This document shows positions 1 through 7,676 of a DNA stretch of 10,646 nucleotides, one piece after another. The DNA is from Bacteroides sp. (GTDB lineage: Bacteria > Bacteroidota > Bacteroidia > Bacteroidales > Bacteroidaceae). Under the pieces are notes generated by a model. It saw nothing but the letters and a program-made list of their open reading frames with translations, was not told the origin of the DNA and did no database searches. Numbering within the stretch: the stretch's first letter is position 1; every line of letters begins with the position of its first letter. Where the stretch lies: assembly GCA_030151845.1 (NCBI GenBank), contig JASLCM010000093.1, positions 1-10,646 on the forward strand, in the 5' to 3' direction. The position numbers and the translations under genes were made by a program.

Positions 1-684
1 TTTACCTTCACTAGCCCCCTCTATAATTCCTGGAATATCTGCCATAACAAATGATTTTCCATCTCGATAAGGTACTATACCAAGATTGGGTTCCAGTGTA
101 GTAAACGGATAGTCTGCTATTTTAGGTTTTGCTGCCGATATTGCTGAAAGTAGTGTAGACTTTCCTGCATTAGGAAATCCAACCAACCCAATATCTGCTA
201 ATAGTTTAAGCTCTAGTATAACTGACATCTCTTGCATAGGTTCACCAGGCTGTGCAAAACGAGGGGCCTGTCTTGTGGCTGTTTTAAAGTGCCAGTTTCC
301 TAGTCCACCACGACCTCCGTGTAATAATACAACCTCTTGACCATGCTCAGTTACATCAAAAAGGTTTTCTCCAGTTTCTGCATTAAAGACAACGGTACCA
401 CAAGGAACCTCTATCACCTTATCTTCGCCATCTTTACCAGTGCTCCTGCTTCGACTACCAGATTCTCCATGCCCTGCAAATACATGCCGTTCATACCTTA
501 AGTGAAGAAGTGTCCAGTAATTCCGATTCCCTCGAAGAATAACATGACCTCCTCGTCCACCATCTCCCCCATCAGGTCCTCCTTTTGGGGCAAATTTTTC
601 ACGCCTCATATGCGTAGATCCACGTCCTCCTTTACCTGAGCGACAGTAAATCTTTACGTAATCAACAAAATTTGATTCAGCCAT
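1..684 (-). CDS. obg: GTPase Obg/CgtA, N-terminal 228 residues (3' end beyond window)
   Basis: Obg is an essential GTP-binding protein that associates with the large ribosomal subunit and acts in its assembly and in stress control. Translating from the ATG at 684 gives an open frame that runs off the window edge. The first ~155 residues are the glycine-rich Obg fold, seen in SGKGGRGSTHMRREK near 16-30, GGPDGGDGGRGGH near 35-47 and LLHGGRGGLGN near 122-130. The G domain follows: the P-loop GFPNAGKS at 169-176, switch I with DYPFTTLEPN at 191-200, and the G3 motif DIPG at 216-219 leading into the Obg-typical IIEGASEGK. The NKxD motif and any C-terminal extension lie outside; the family is usually near 330-390 residues in this phylum. 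The start is set by MAESNFVDYVKIYCRSG, which matches the family's N-terminus. It is the last visible gene of the hpt-adk-obg group, 24 nt after adk. Confidence 0.97.
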   Translation of the reverse strand, partial: MAESNFVDYVKIYCRSGKGGRGSTHMRREKFAPKGGPDGGDGGRGGHVILRGNRNYWTLLHLRYERHVFAGHGESGSRSRSTGKDGEDKVIEVPCGTVVFNAETGENLFDVTEHGQEVVLLHGGRGGLGNWHFKTATRQAPRFAQPGEPMQEMSVILELKLLADIGLVGFPNAGKSTLLSAISAAKPKIADYPFTTLEPNLGIVPYRDGKSFVMADIPGIIEGASEGK

Positions 685-708
685 TGTCTTTAAATCTTTT
701 AGATAATA

Positions 709-1278
709 TTATTTTTGTGAAAAGTGAGTACAAATCTCATCAAAAATAGCCTCCATTGACCCTAAACCATTGATGTGATTATACAATCCTTCTTTCTTAT
801 ACCACTCTACTAGCGGAGCTGTTTGCGTATGATAAACGTTTAAACGCTTTTTGATTGTCTCTTCATTGTCATCGGCACGCCCCGATTCTTTTCCACGATT
901 AATTAATCGTTTCATCAACTCCTCTTCAGGAACATCTAAGTCTAACATAATTTTCACTTCATGTCCACGCTCCGCCAACATTTTCTTTAATGCTTCAGCT
1001 TGAGGAATCGTTCTTGGGAAACCATCAAATACAACACCTTTGCTATCAACAAAGCTATCATATACATCTGCTAGTATATTCACCATAAGATCGTCTGGAA
1101 TAAGCTGTCCTTGATCAATATAACCTTTTGCTAGTTTTCCTAAATCAGACTCTTTCTTTATCTCAGCACGCAATACATCGCCTGTTGAGATGTGGTTTAG
1201 TCCAAATTTATTTACAATACGTTCACTTTGAGTTCCCTTTCCTGATCCAGGAGCTCCAAAAATTACAACATTCAACAT
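709..1278 (-). CDS. adk: Adenylate kinase (short-LID form)
   Basis: This cytoplasmic enzyme converts ATP + AMP to two ADP and so balances the adenylate pool. At 189 residues the protein is full length for the short bacterial form. Visible motifs in order are the P-loop GAPGSGKGT at 8-16, the AMP-binding segment HISTGDVLR at 29-37, the signature DGFPRT at 85-90, and a short LID around 127-137 (RGKESGRADD) without the four-cysteine zinc site of long-LID enzymes. The conserved DDNEETIKKRL follows at 136-146 and supplies the LID-flanking arginine. The ATG at 1278 starts directly at the first beta strand (MLNVVIFGAPG), so no other start is sensible. It lies 22 nt after hpt and 24 nt before obg, consistent with one transcript. 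There is no Shine-Dalgarno-like sequence; the leader is A/T-rich. Confidence 0.98.
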   Translation of the reverse strand: MLNVVIFGAPGSGKGTQSERIVNKFGLNHISTGDVLRAEIKKESDLGKLAKGYIDQGQLIPDDLMVNILADVYDSFVDSKGVVFDGFPRTIPQAEALKKMLAERGHEVKIMLDLDVPEEELMKRLINRGKESGRADDNEETIKKRLNVYHTQTAPLVEWYKKEGLYNHINGLGSMEAIFDEICTHFSQK

Positions 1279-1300
1279 TTATAAAATCTTTTACCTTTAA

Positions 1301-1837
1301 TTATTCTTCTACTGTATAAATATTTGGATAGTTACGTCCATAACCATCGTAATCTAATCCATAACCAACGATGAAATCGTTTGGAATTTTCATGGCGACA
1401 AAGTCAACATCTACATCCACTTGTAGCTTCTCTGGTTTTAATAATAGTGAAGCTATAAAGACCTCTCTGGGAGCTCTCGTTCCGATGGACTCTAATAGTC
1501 GTTGCATAGTTAAGCCTGTATCTACAATGTCTTCAACTATTACAACAGTTCTATCTTTCAAATCCTCTGTTATACCTACTATCTCTTTTATTTCTCCTGT
1601 GGAGGCCACTCCTTGATATGAGGCTAGTTTAACAAAAGAAATCTCACAGGGGATGGTTATCCTCTTCATTAAATCTGAAGTAAACATAAAAGAGCCATTC
1701 AAAACACTTATAAATATGGGATCTTTTCCTGCTAACTTGGTATTTATTTCAGATGCTACCCTTGAAACTTCCTTTAATATCTCTTCTTCTGATATAGAAA
1801 GCGTAAAAACTTTATCCTTTATTTTAATCCTGTCCAT
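1301..1837 (-). CDS. hpt: Hypoxanthine phosphoribosyltransferase
   Basis: This purine-salvage enzyme transfers ribose-5-phosphate from PRPP to hypoxanthine, and often guanine, giving IMP or GMP in the cytoplasm. Its 178 residues match the normal bacterial length. Visible features are LNGSFMF at 46-52 (loop I region), the flexible catalytic loop with the Ser-Tyr pair at 73-74 (KLASYQG), the PRPP-binding motif VVIVEDIVDTGLTM at 98-111 with acidic E102/D103, and the C-terminal purine and metal site KIPNDFIVGYGLDY at 150-163, with K150, F155 and D162. It is the first gene of the hpt-adk-obg group. A candidate Bacteroidetes promoter lies just upstream and apbE ends 100 nt before it. The ATG at 1837 is the natural family start (MDRIKIKDKVF). 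Whether guanine is also used cannot be told from these motifs alone. Confidence 0.97.
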   Translation of the reverse strand: MDRIKIKDKVFTLSISEEEILKEVSRVASEINTKLAGKDPIFISVLNGSFMFTSDLMKRITIPCEISFVKLASYQGVASTGEIKEIVGITEDLKDRTVVIVEDIVDTGLTMQRLLESIGTRAPREVFIASLLLKPEKLQVDVDVDFVAMKIPNDFIVGYGLDYDGYGRNYPNIYTVEE

Positions 1838-1870
1838 GATATCTGGTTGTCATTTTTTAGAAAGATGAGA

Positions 1871-1878
1871 CAAAAATA
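1871..1878 (-). promoter_or_regulatory. Candidate Bacteroidetes -7 box upstream of hpt
   Basis: Read on the minus strand, the bases are TATTTTTG, a full match to the Bacteroidetes housekeeping-sigma -7 consensus TAnnTTTG. It lies 33 nt upstream of the hpt ATG, giving a predicted leader of roughly 25-28 nt. No clear TTTG-type -33 box is seen at the expected distance; the best is a weak TTC/AGTT region. In this AT-rich gap a chance match is possible, so confidence is moderate. It would drive hpt-adk-obg. Confidence 0.45.
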
Positions 1879-1937
1879 CTATTTTTATTCTATAACTTTG
1901 AAGGATACTCTATTTTTCTTCACAGACCGAAAAGGCA

Positions 1938-2756
1938 CTAACAAATATAACTGGAAGGAAAGTTCGCTAAAATCCTTTCGTACTCATCTGGAGAAGCTGC
2001 AAAAAGAGCTGTAGAAAGAACCTCACCCATAGAAGATGTAGGAGTAACAACCGATATCTCTTTTTTCCCTCGAACAAACACACCTGTTAATGGATTAATG
2101 ATATGAGTATGCGTCTGTGAAAGATTTCCCGATGTTGTAAAAAAACTATTCACTAAATTCACCTCTCTGTTGTCTCTAATAGAGTTTGGAATCTCAATAC
2201 ACCATCCACTAGCTTCGGCAGAACCTGGTTGATTGCCTAATACCCCTATTGAGCTATTTCCTAAGTTAATAAAGGCATCTTCAATTCCTCGCTCTCTTAT
2301 TAATCTAATCACCTCATCTAGTATTACTCCTTTTACCAACCCATTCAAATCTAACAATATTCCATCGGCTTCAAATTGTACACTACTTTTTCCCAACCGT
2401 ACTGCAGCAATACGGTCTCTAGAAGAAAGTGCTGTTGTTGAGTTTATAGTTGGATCAAAATAGCCACAAGTAGAACTATAGGCTTCTATTGCCATTTTTA
2501 AAATAGGGAATAACTCTTCTGATACTTCTACGCAATCTCTAAAAGCAGTCTCATTTAAAATACTTAGTTCACTCTTAGGGTTAAAACGATTAACAATCTT
2601 TTCAAAATTCATTAACCGGCTTTGAATTAGCTTTGCCACCTCTATTAATTCCTCTTCCGTCTCTCCTCTAAGAAGTAGATCGATACGCGTGTGCATAGCT
2701 TCAAACCAGAAGTAGCCAAAGAGTTTATTTGCTATTGTTTCAAAAATATTTTGCAT
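1938..2756 (-). CDS. ApbE-family FAD:protein FMN transferase, divergent, cytoplasmic-looking
   Basis: ApbE enzymes cleave FAD and attach FMN to a Thr/Ser of target proteins such as NqrC and RnfG. The 272-residue product shows the family layout: FEAMHTRIDL at 18-27 (where most members have MGT), GYFDPTIN at 98-105, DLNGLVKG at 136-143 (usually DLGGIAKG; the lysine is kept), INLGNSSIGVLG at 163-174, TTSGN at 207-211, HIINPLTG at 218-225, and MGEVLSTALF at 243-252. The last aligns with the metal-site ADALATALF, with Asp replaced by Glu245 and the Thr kept. It lacks the signal peptide or lipobox usual for exported ApbE and ends about 20 residues after the metal motif, so it is shorter than the common ~310-350-residue form. 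No flavinylation target is encoded nearby. It stands alone between the SusCD operon and hpt. Family assignment is firm; retained FMN-transferase activity is less certain. Confidence 0.85.
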   Translation of the reverse strand: MQNIFETIANKLFGYFWFEAMHTRIDLLLRGETEEELIEVAKLIQSRLMNFEKIVNRFNPKSELSILNETAFRDCVEVSEELFPILKMAIEAYSSTCGYFDPTINSTTALSSRDRIAAVRLGKSSVQFEADGILLDLNGLVKGVILDEVIRLIRERGIEDAFINLGNSSIGVLGNQPGSAEASGWCIEIPNSIRDNREVNLVNSFFTTSGNLSQTHTHIINPLTGVFVRGKKEISVVTPTSSMGEVLSTALFAASPDEYERILANFPSSYIC

Positions 2757-2771
2757 GGTTTAAATAGTACA

Positions 2772-2799
2772 GAAGAGTGAGGAATATTCCCCACTCTTC
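2772..2799 (-). terminator. Hairpin after susD, probable terminator or attenuator
   Basis: This is a near-perfect 28-base inverted repeat with arms GAAGAGTG and CACTCTTC and a GGAA/TTCC inner stem. In the minus-strand RNA the single imperfect pair becomes G·U, so the stem is unbroken at about 12 bp with an AUAU loop. In the plus-strand RNA the same pair would be an A·C mismatch, which favours function in the minus transcript. It lies 75 nt after the susD stop and only 15 nt before the apbE ATG. No proper U-run follows, so it may be a weak terminator or may occlude apbE translation on read-through. Confidence 0.6.
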
Positions 2800-2845
2800 A
2801 TTTTAATCCCTAATTTAACTAGAAATAGAAACTATAACAACAATC

Positions 2846-2868
2846 TATACAATATATACATTTATACA
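2846..2868 (-). repeat. Three TGTATA hexamers at 8-9 base spacing just after susD
   Basis: On the plus strand TATACA occurs at 2846-2851, 2855-2860 and 2863-2868 (TGTATA on the minus strand), immediately beyond the susD stop at 2875. The region is very AT-rich, so this may be compositional. It could be part of an upstream region for apbE, but no full TAnnTTTG box was found with it. Confidence 0.3.
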
Positions 2869-2874
2869 ACCACT

Positions 2875-4548
2875 TTATTCATAGTTTGGATTCTGTGTAA
2901 GGTTCTTATTCGTCTGTCTTTCGATATAAGGAATCGGCCACAGGTAATCACGGTTAGGATTAAATATTCTAACATCAACCACTCGCATTTTAAAATCACT
3001 CGACTCACCCTGTCCTGCAATGATCGATTTATCATAATGAGCTGTTCCATACTTATCAATCACCGGAGCAGTTTTAGGATAACTCTTTTTCATTCTGCCT
3101 AATAAAGGCATAGCCATCACTTTTTCTGCTATTTTCCACCGACGAATATCGAATAACCTTAAACCTTCACTAGCCAACTCATATTTACGTTCACGACAAA
3201 CCGCATAAAACAGCTCCTCTTTAGATAGTCCCTCAAGTTTTGGCATAGCTACAGATGGTCTCTCTCTAACAGCATTAATCGCGTCATAAACAGATTGGTC
3301 TACTTCACCTTTTTTTATTTTTGCTTCTGCATAATTTAGTAGGACTTCTGCATAACGTATTACAATCAGATTCATCTGTCCTTCTCTCGGGTTTGCTGCA
3401 TCTTCTATATTCGCGTATTTTCTCCAACACAACCCTGTGAATGAAGCATACGGATTAGTTGCATCTAAGTTAGGAACCCGTTTATTGTCTCGATAACTCC
3501 AACACTGTATACTATCCCCATGAGTTTCAAATTGAAAGCCTAAAAACTCTGATCCAGGAACTGCTATGGTATAGCCTAGCCTAGGATCTCTATTTTCATA
3601 AGGTTTCTCTGGATCATATAGTGGAGACTTATCAATAGATAATCCATCAATACACTCATAAGAGTCTGCCATTTGATAAGAGGGTTTTTTATTGGTAAAG
3701 GCTTTTGCATTTCTAGATCCTAGAAAGTTATACATCGAATGGTTATGCACACCAGTTAGGTGCTGTATGGAGAAGATAACCTCTTTTGAATCTTGCCCCT
3801 CGTACGTGAATAGTTTTGCAAATTCTGCCTCAAGTTCGTAAGATCCTAAGTTCATTACCTCTTTTGCCGACTGAATTGCCTCATCCCATCGTTCGTTATA
3901 AAGTGCAACTCTGGAGCGCAAAGCCAAAGCAGCTCCCTTCGTTGCATGACCTGAAGTACCTTTTAATTGAACATCTAGGTCCTCAGCAGCTTCTTTTAGC
4001 TCTTGCAACAAGAAGTTAACGACATTCTCCTTCGAAGTGCGTTCACGTTGTGAATTGGATAAAGTTAACACTTCTGTAACTAGAGGAACATCACCATAAA
4101 GCTCAATTAAATAAGAGTAAAAAAGTGCTCTAAGAAAACGTGCTTCACTAGCTATCCTTCTATAATCCTCTGGTTTTACACTATTCTCTCCTCGATTCAT
4201 GTTTTGTAGTAGGTAGTTGCATTTTGCTATTCCTGCATAAAAGTTCCTCCACAATTGAGTGGCCATTTTATTATTAGCATCTGCTGCCCCTTGTCCCAAC
4301 ACTTGCATATCATTCACGTTTCTTTCGTACCCTATATCCGATACATAGTCAAACATAAAAGGAAATGGGAGTGCTGCAAAATCTATATATAAAGAGGAGT
4401 AACAACCAGTTAAAGCCATTTCCATCTCTTGCTGATTAGATAAAAATGTACCGTCAGATGGCCTATCCAAAGGTTGCTTATCCAAATAATCACCACACGA
4501 GCTAAACAACAGTATAAGCAGAGCCAATATTAAATATCTATTTTTCAT
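2875..4548 (-). CDS. SusD/RagB-family nutrient-binding outer-membrane lipoprotein
   Basis: SusD proteins are surface lipoproteins that cap the partner SusC barrel and deliver ligand to it. The N-terminus is a lipoprotein signal with lipobox LFSSC, cysteine at 18, followed by the classic GDYLDKQPLD. The TPR-containing helical core shows at 129-157 (RRIASEARFLRALFYSYLIELYGDVPLV region) and 203-233 (a helical repeat ending ERWDEAIQSAKEVMN). Family motifs follow: RDPRLGYTI at 320-328, RYAEVLLNYAEAK at 398-410, ERKYELASEGLRLFDIRRW at 453-471, and the C-terminal LWPIP...NLTQNPNYE at 536-557. The length of 557 residues is normal. It is the last gene of the operon, starting 17 nt after susC, with a hairpin beyond its stop. 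SusD ligand sites vary, so the substrate cannot be read from sequence; the operon hints at an amino sugar or sugar derivative. Confidence 0.97.
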   Translation of the reverse strand: MKNRYLILALLILLFSSCGDYLDKQPLDRPSDGTFLSNQQEMEMALTGCYSSLYIDFAALPFPFMFDYVSDIGYERNVNDMQVLGQGAADANNKMATQLWRNFYAGIAKCNYLLQNMNRGENSVKPEDYRRIASEARFLRALFYSYLIELYGDVPLVTEVLTLSNSQRERTSKENVVNFLLQELKEAAEDLDVQLKGTSGHATKGAALALRSRVALYNERWDEAIQSAKEVMNLGSYELEAEFAKLFTYEGQDSKEVIFSIQHLTGVHNHSMYNFLGSRNAKAFTNKKPSYQMADSYECIDGLSIDKSPLYDPEKPYENRDPRLGYTIAVPGSEFLGFQFETHGDSIQCWSYRDNKRVPNLDATNPYASFTGLCWRKYANIEDAANPREGQMNLIVIRYAEVLLNYAEAKIKKGEVDQSVYDAINAVRERPSVAMPKLEGLSKEELFYAVCRERKYELASEGLRLFDIRRWKIAEKVMAMPLLGRMKKSYPKTAPVIDKYGTAHYDKSIIAGQGESSDFKMRVVDVRIFNPNRDYLWPIPYIERQTNKNLTQNPNYE

Positions 4549-4565
4549 GTTTATTCATTTAAAGG

Positions 4566-7500
4566 TTAAAATCTAAAGTCTACACCAAAACTAATTGTCT
4601 TAACATGCGGATAGAAAGAGCCATTTCCAACAGGAGCTTCCACATCATATCCTTTCCAAAAATTATCAAAAGTCAGTAGGTTATCACCACTTATGTAGAA
4701 ACGTAAATTTGAAATATGGAATTTAGATAATGTACTCTTAGGTAAAGAATATCCCAATTGTATATTCTTTAATCTCATGTATGATGCATTCTTCATCCAA
4801 AAAGAGGAATGTTGTACGTTATTAGGTTCATTAAAAGCCAAGCGAGGAAACTTTGCGTTTCGGTTACTCTCTGTCCAGTAATCTTTATGTTGTTCCTGTA
4901 CTGTACCACCTTGATAAAAAGGCTGAATACCTTGTCCAAAAATATATCCATTAGCCTTGCCCACACCTTGTAGCAAAACATTTAAATCGAATCCTTTATA
5001 TTCTCCAGAAAGCGTAAGTCCGTATGTTAATCTAGGAATAGTCCCTCCAAGAACTTCTTGATCCGATGTGTTTATTACACCATCCTCATTGTTGTCTTTA
5101 TACATAATATCACCTGCAGCTATACTTCCATATTGTGCGGCATATTTATAGCTACCATCCTCGTTAAAATCTTCCGGCTGAATATATCCAATAGCCCTTA
5201 ATCCATAAATAGAGTTCATCTCATGACCTTCTCTATTTACTAAGTATCCTGTTTGATCTACACCTTTCAAATCGACTATTTTATTTTTTACATCTGAAAG
5301 GTTAAAGCCAACTCGATAATTAAATTCCCCTATTTTATCTGAGTAGTCCATAGAGATATCCCATCCCTTATTTTCAACTACTCCAGCATTTTGAGCAGGC
5401 GCTCCCATACCGATAATTAATGGAATATCTAAGTTCAGGAGAATTCCTGTTGTTTTCTTAAAGTAGTAATCGGCTGTGATATTTAACTTCCCAAAAAGAT
5501 TCAGGTCTAGCCCTAAGTCGGTCACTGTAGTTTTTTCCCATGAGATTTCCTGATTGGCTAAGGTGGTAACACCTGCACCTGAGGCAATCTCTTTATCAAA
5601 AGAGTAATCCAGTCCTAAATTTACATCGGAAGAGAATGGATATAAGCTACCCACATTTTGATTCCCCAGCTGTCCCCACGATGCTCTTAACTTAAAGTTT
5701 GGTATGATTTGATAAAGGTCTTCCCAAAAACTCTCTTCGGAAATTCTCCATGCGCCAGAAAATGATGGAAAAACTCCCCAGCGGTGTCCTTTATAAAAAC
5801 GCGAGGAACCATCGTATCTCAAATTGGCTTCAAAAAGATATCGCTCCTTAAAATCATAGTTCACTCTTCCAAAGAAAGAACGTAGAGCCCAATCAGATTT
5901 TCCACCCCAAGAATTTTTGTTTTCACCTCCTCCAGCATCTAGGACAGGATAATCAGGGAAGGTATACCCTTGTCTGTAGCCACCAACTCCTTGAGTTTTC
6001 TGATCTTCTTGCTGATAGCCTAGAAGTAGTTTTACTCCGTGTACACCAAAGTTTTTCTCAGCTGTTGCAGATGCCATAACTAAGTTTTTTAAACTTCTTA
6101 CAGAAGATTGGGTTAAAGAGCTAATCTCGGGTTTAACATATGCTACAGACCCATCGTCTCGATATGAGGTTATGGCTTTTTCAAAGCGCTTATCATGTGT
6201 CTCAAAGTAGTTTGGAGAGTAAGACCCACTAAAGGTTAGCCAATCTGTAGGTCGATAATTTAGCTTAAATTGAAGTGTTGCCGAAGGATTCTCTACTTCA
6301 CGTAGTCCTCCATCTTTTGTAAAAGCGATAGGGTTATCGCCATTCCAACCCTCCCCCCACTTTCCATCTGATAGGACACCTGCCTGAGTTGCAGGAATTC
6401 TACCCAACCAGTGAAATGCAGTACCAGTGCCTCGAGAAGGTTCTTTACGTTTTGTTTGAGCCAAGTGAGCATCAATATGTGCTGAGAGCTTAGAGGTTAT
6501 ATCCATATCCAGATTTACCCTAAAAGTATATCTTTTAAAGTTTGTGTTTTCTAAAAGACCATTCTGATTAAAATAACCTATATTGGCTAAAGCTCTAATA
6601 CGTTCCGATCCTCCACTTAAGGTAAGGAAGTGATTCTCCATCATTCCATTATTGGTCATCGCCTCATCTATCCAGTCAGTGTTTGGATATTTATCTGGGT
6701 TTGAATTCATCCCTGCAGCATATTCCTTAATGTAATCGTCTGAAAAAATAGGAGATTTTCCTGTATTTGTATGAGCTAGATTCATCATGTTCATGTGATC
6801 CAAAGCACCTACCTTCTTAGGAAGCTCGATAGCAGACTGCCAACCAACGTATCCATTGTATGAAACAGAGAAGCGATCAGCTTTTGCCCTCTTCGTAGTA
6901 ATTAAAATAACACCATTTGCTGCTCTTGAACCATATATGGCTGCAGAAGAAGCATCTTTTAAAACAGATATTGATTCAATCATAGATGCATCAATATTGT
7001 TAATCCCCATCTCAACACCATCTACTAAAATTAGAGCATTATTATCTCCCAGTGTCGTTTTACCACGAATACTAATAACTCCACCATCTAGTCCAGGCTG
7101 ACCACTGTTCTGTTTCACTGATATACCAGGAACAAGTCCCTGAAGAGCTAGTGAGGTTTGACCGACCTGCCTCTTACCTAATTCATTCACAGAAACAGAA
7201 GCAACAGAACCTGTTAGGTTTGCTTTTTTCTGCGTTCCATACCCAACTACTACAACTTCATCTAAACTTTGCAGGTCCTCTTTTAGAGTCACCTCAATGT
7301 AGTTTTTGTCTTTAACTATAATTTCCTGAGTAATAAACCCAACATAGGTTACAACTAAAGTTGCATTTGGCTTTACATTTTCTAATTGAAAGTTTCCATC
7401 AAAATCTGTTATCGTACCATTGGTTGTACCTTTCTCTAAAATATTAGCACCAATGATACCCTCCCCTAAAGAGTCTATAATCTTTCCTGTCAATTGCCGG

Positions 7501-7634
7501 TTTTGCTGTAAATAGTCAGATCTATCTAACTGTTCTTCAGCCGATAACGTATAGTGATAGCCACTATAAATAAAGCATAAGAGTAACATCAGTATCCGCG
7601 GGGATACCGAAAGTAAATACGATGTGTGTTTCAT
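4566..7634 (-). CDS. SusC/RagA-family TonB-dependent outer-membrane transporter
   Basis: This is a 1022-residue outer-membrane barrel for TonB-driven ligand import. The signal peptide covers about 1-32, with likely cleavage after TLSA. A carboxypeptidase-regulatory-like domain spans roughly 48-120 (QLTGKIIDSLGEGIIGANI onward, with the TDFDGNFQL turn at 76-84). A TonB-box-like stretch EVVVVGYGTQKK lies at 126-137. The plug occupies about 137-250, with ILVDGVE at 202-208 and the SusC signature ISVLKDASSAAIYGSRAANG within 220-245. The barrel fills the rest and ends in Phe (FGVDFRF). An acidic turn DNNEDGVINTSDQE at 847-860 resembles the Ca-binding DxNxDG type common in SusC proteins. There is no N-terminal STN domain, so direct anti-sigma signalling through this receptor is not expected. 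It follows the oxidoreductase lipoprotein by 42 nt and precedes susD by 17 nt. The substrate is unknown. Confidence 0.98.
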   Translation of the reverse strand: MKHTSYLLSVSPRILMLLLCFIYSGYHYTLSAEEQLDRSDYLQQNRQLTGKIIDSLGEGIIGANILEKGTTNGTITDFDGNFQLENVKPNATLVVTYVGFITQEIIVKDKNYIEVTLKEDLQSLDEVVVVGYGTQKKANLTGSVASVSVNELGKRQVGQTSLALQGLVPGISVKQNSGQPGLDGGVISIRGKTTLGDNNALILVDGVEMGINNIDASMIESISVLKDASSAAIYGSRAANGVILITTKRAKADRFSVSYNGYVGWQSAIELPKKVGALDHMNMMNLAHTNTGKSPIFSDDYIKEYAAGMNSNPDKYPNTDWIDEAMTNNGMMENHFLTLSGGSERIRALANIGYFNQNGLLENTNFKRYTFRVNLDMDITSKLSAHIDAHLAQTKRKEPSRGTGTAFHWLGRIPATQAGVLSDGKWGEGWNGDNPIAFTKDGGLREVENPSATLQFKLNYRPTDWLTFSGSYSPNYFETHDKRFEKAITSYRDDGSVAYVKPEISSLTQSSVRSLKNLVMASATAEKNFGVHGVKLLLGYQQEDQKTQGVGGYRQGYTFPDYPVLDAGGGENKNSWGGKSDWALRSFFGRVNYDFKERYLFEANLRYDGSSRFYKGHRWGVFPSFSGAWRISEESFWEDLYQIIPNFKLRASWGQLGNQNVGSLYPFSSDVNLGLDYSFDKEIASGAGVTTLANQEISWEKTTVTDLGLDLNLFGKLNITADYYFKKTTGILLNLDIPLIIGMGAPAQNAGVVENKGWDISMDYSDKIGEFNYRVGFNLSDVKNKIVDLKGVDQTGYLVNREGHEMNSIYGLRAIGYIQPEDFNEDGSYKYAAQYGSIAAGDIMYKDNNEDGVINTSDQEVLGGTIPRLTYGLTLSGEYKGFDLNVLLQGVGKANGYIFGQGIQPFYQGGTVQEQHKDYWTESNRNAKFPRLAFNEPNNVQHSSFWMKNASYMRLKNIQLGYSLPKSTLSKFHISNLRFYISGDNLLTFDNFWKGYDVEAPVGNGSFYPHVKTISFGVDFRF

Positions 7635-7676
7635 AATAAGTTAATTAATGGAATTTAAAGTTATTTGTAACAGCAT

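Noticed and set aside
1838..1937. Rho-independent terminator after apbE
   Set aside because: No stem of useful length was found in the 100-base gap on either strand; only AT-rich sequence and the candidate hpt promoter are seen.
2862..3059. Minus-strand 65-residue frame overlapping the susD 3' end
   Set aside because: It overlaps the conserved C-terminus of susD in another frame and has no family-like features. The short frames at 4793-4981 and 6293-6475 inside susC are rejected for the same reason.
6856..7101. Plus-strand open frame opposite the SusC plug domain
   Set aside because: It is antisense to a highly conserved coding region, shows no recognisable domain or start context, and reads as a mirror of the susC codons. 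The same applies to the plus-strand frames within 1128-1868, 2233-2463 and 3816-4019.
7572..7577. Cys20 of SusC as a lipobox cysteine
   Set aside because: The preceding residue is Leu, not Gly/Ala/Ser, and a normal signal-peptidase I site follows near residue 32, as expected for a barrel protein.
7635..7676. Possible internal promoter before susC (TAACTTTA on the minus strand at 7663-7656)
   Set aside because: It is one base off the TAnnTTTG consensus at the key last position, with no -33 element; in a 42-nt AT-rich gap inside an apparent operon this is weak.
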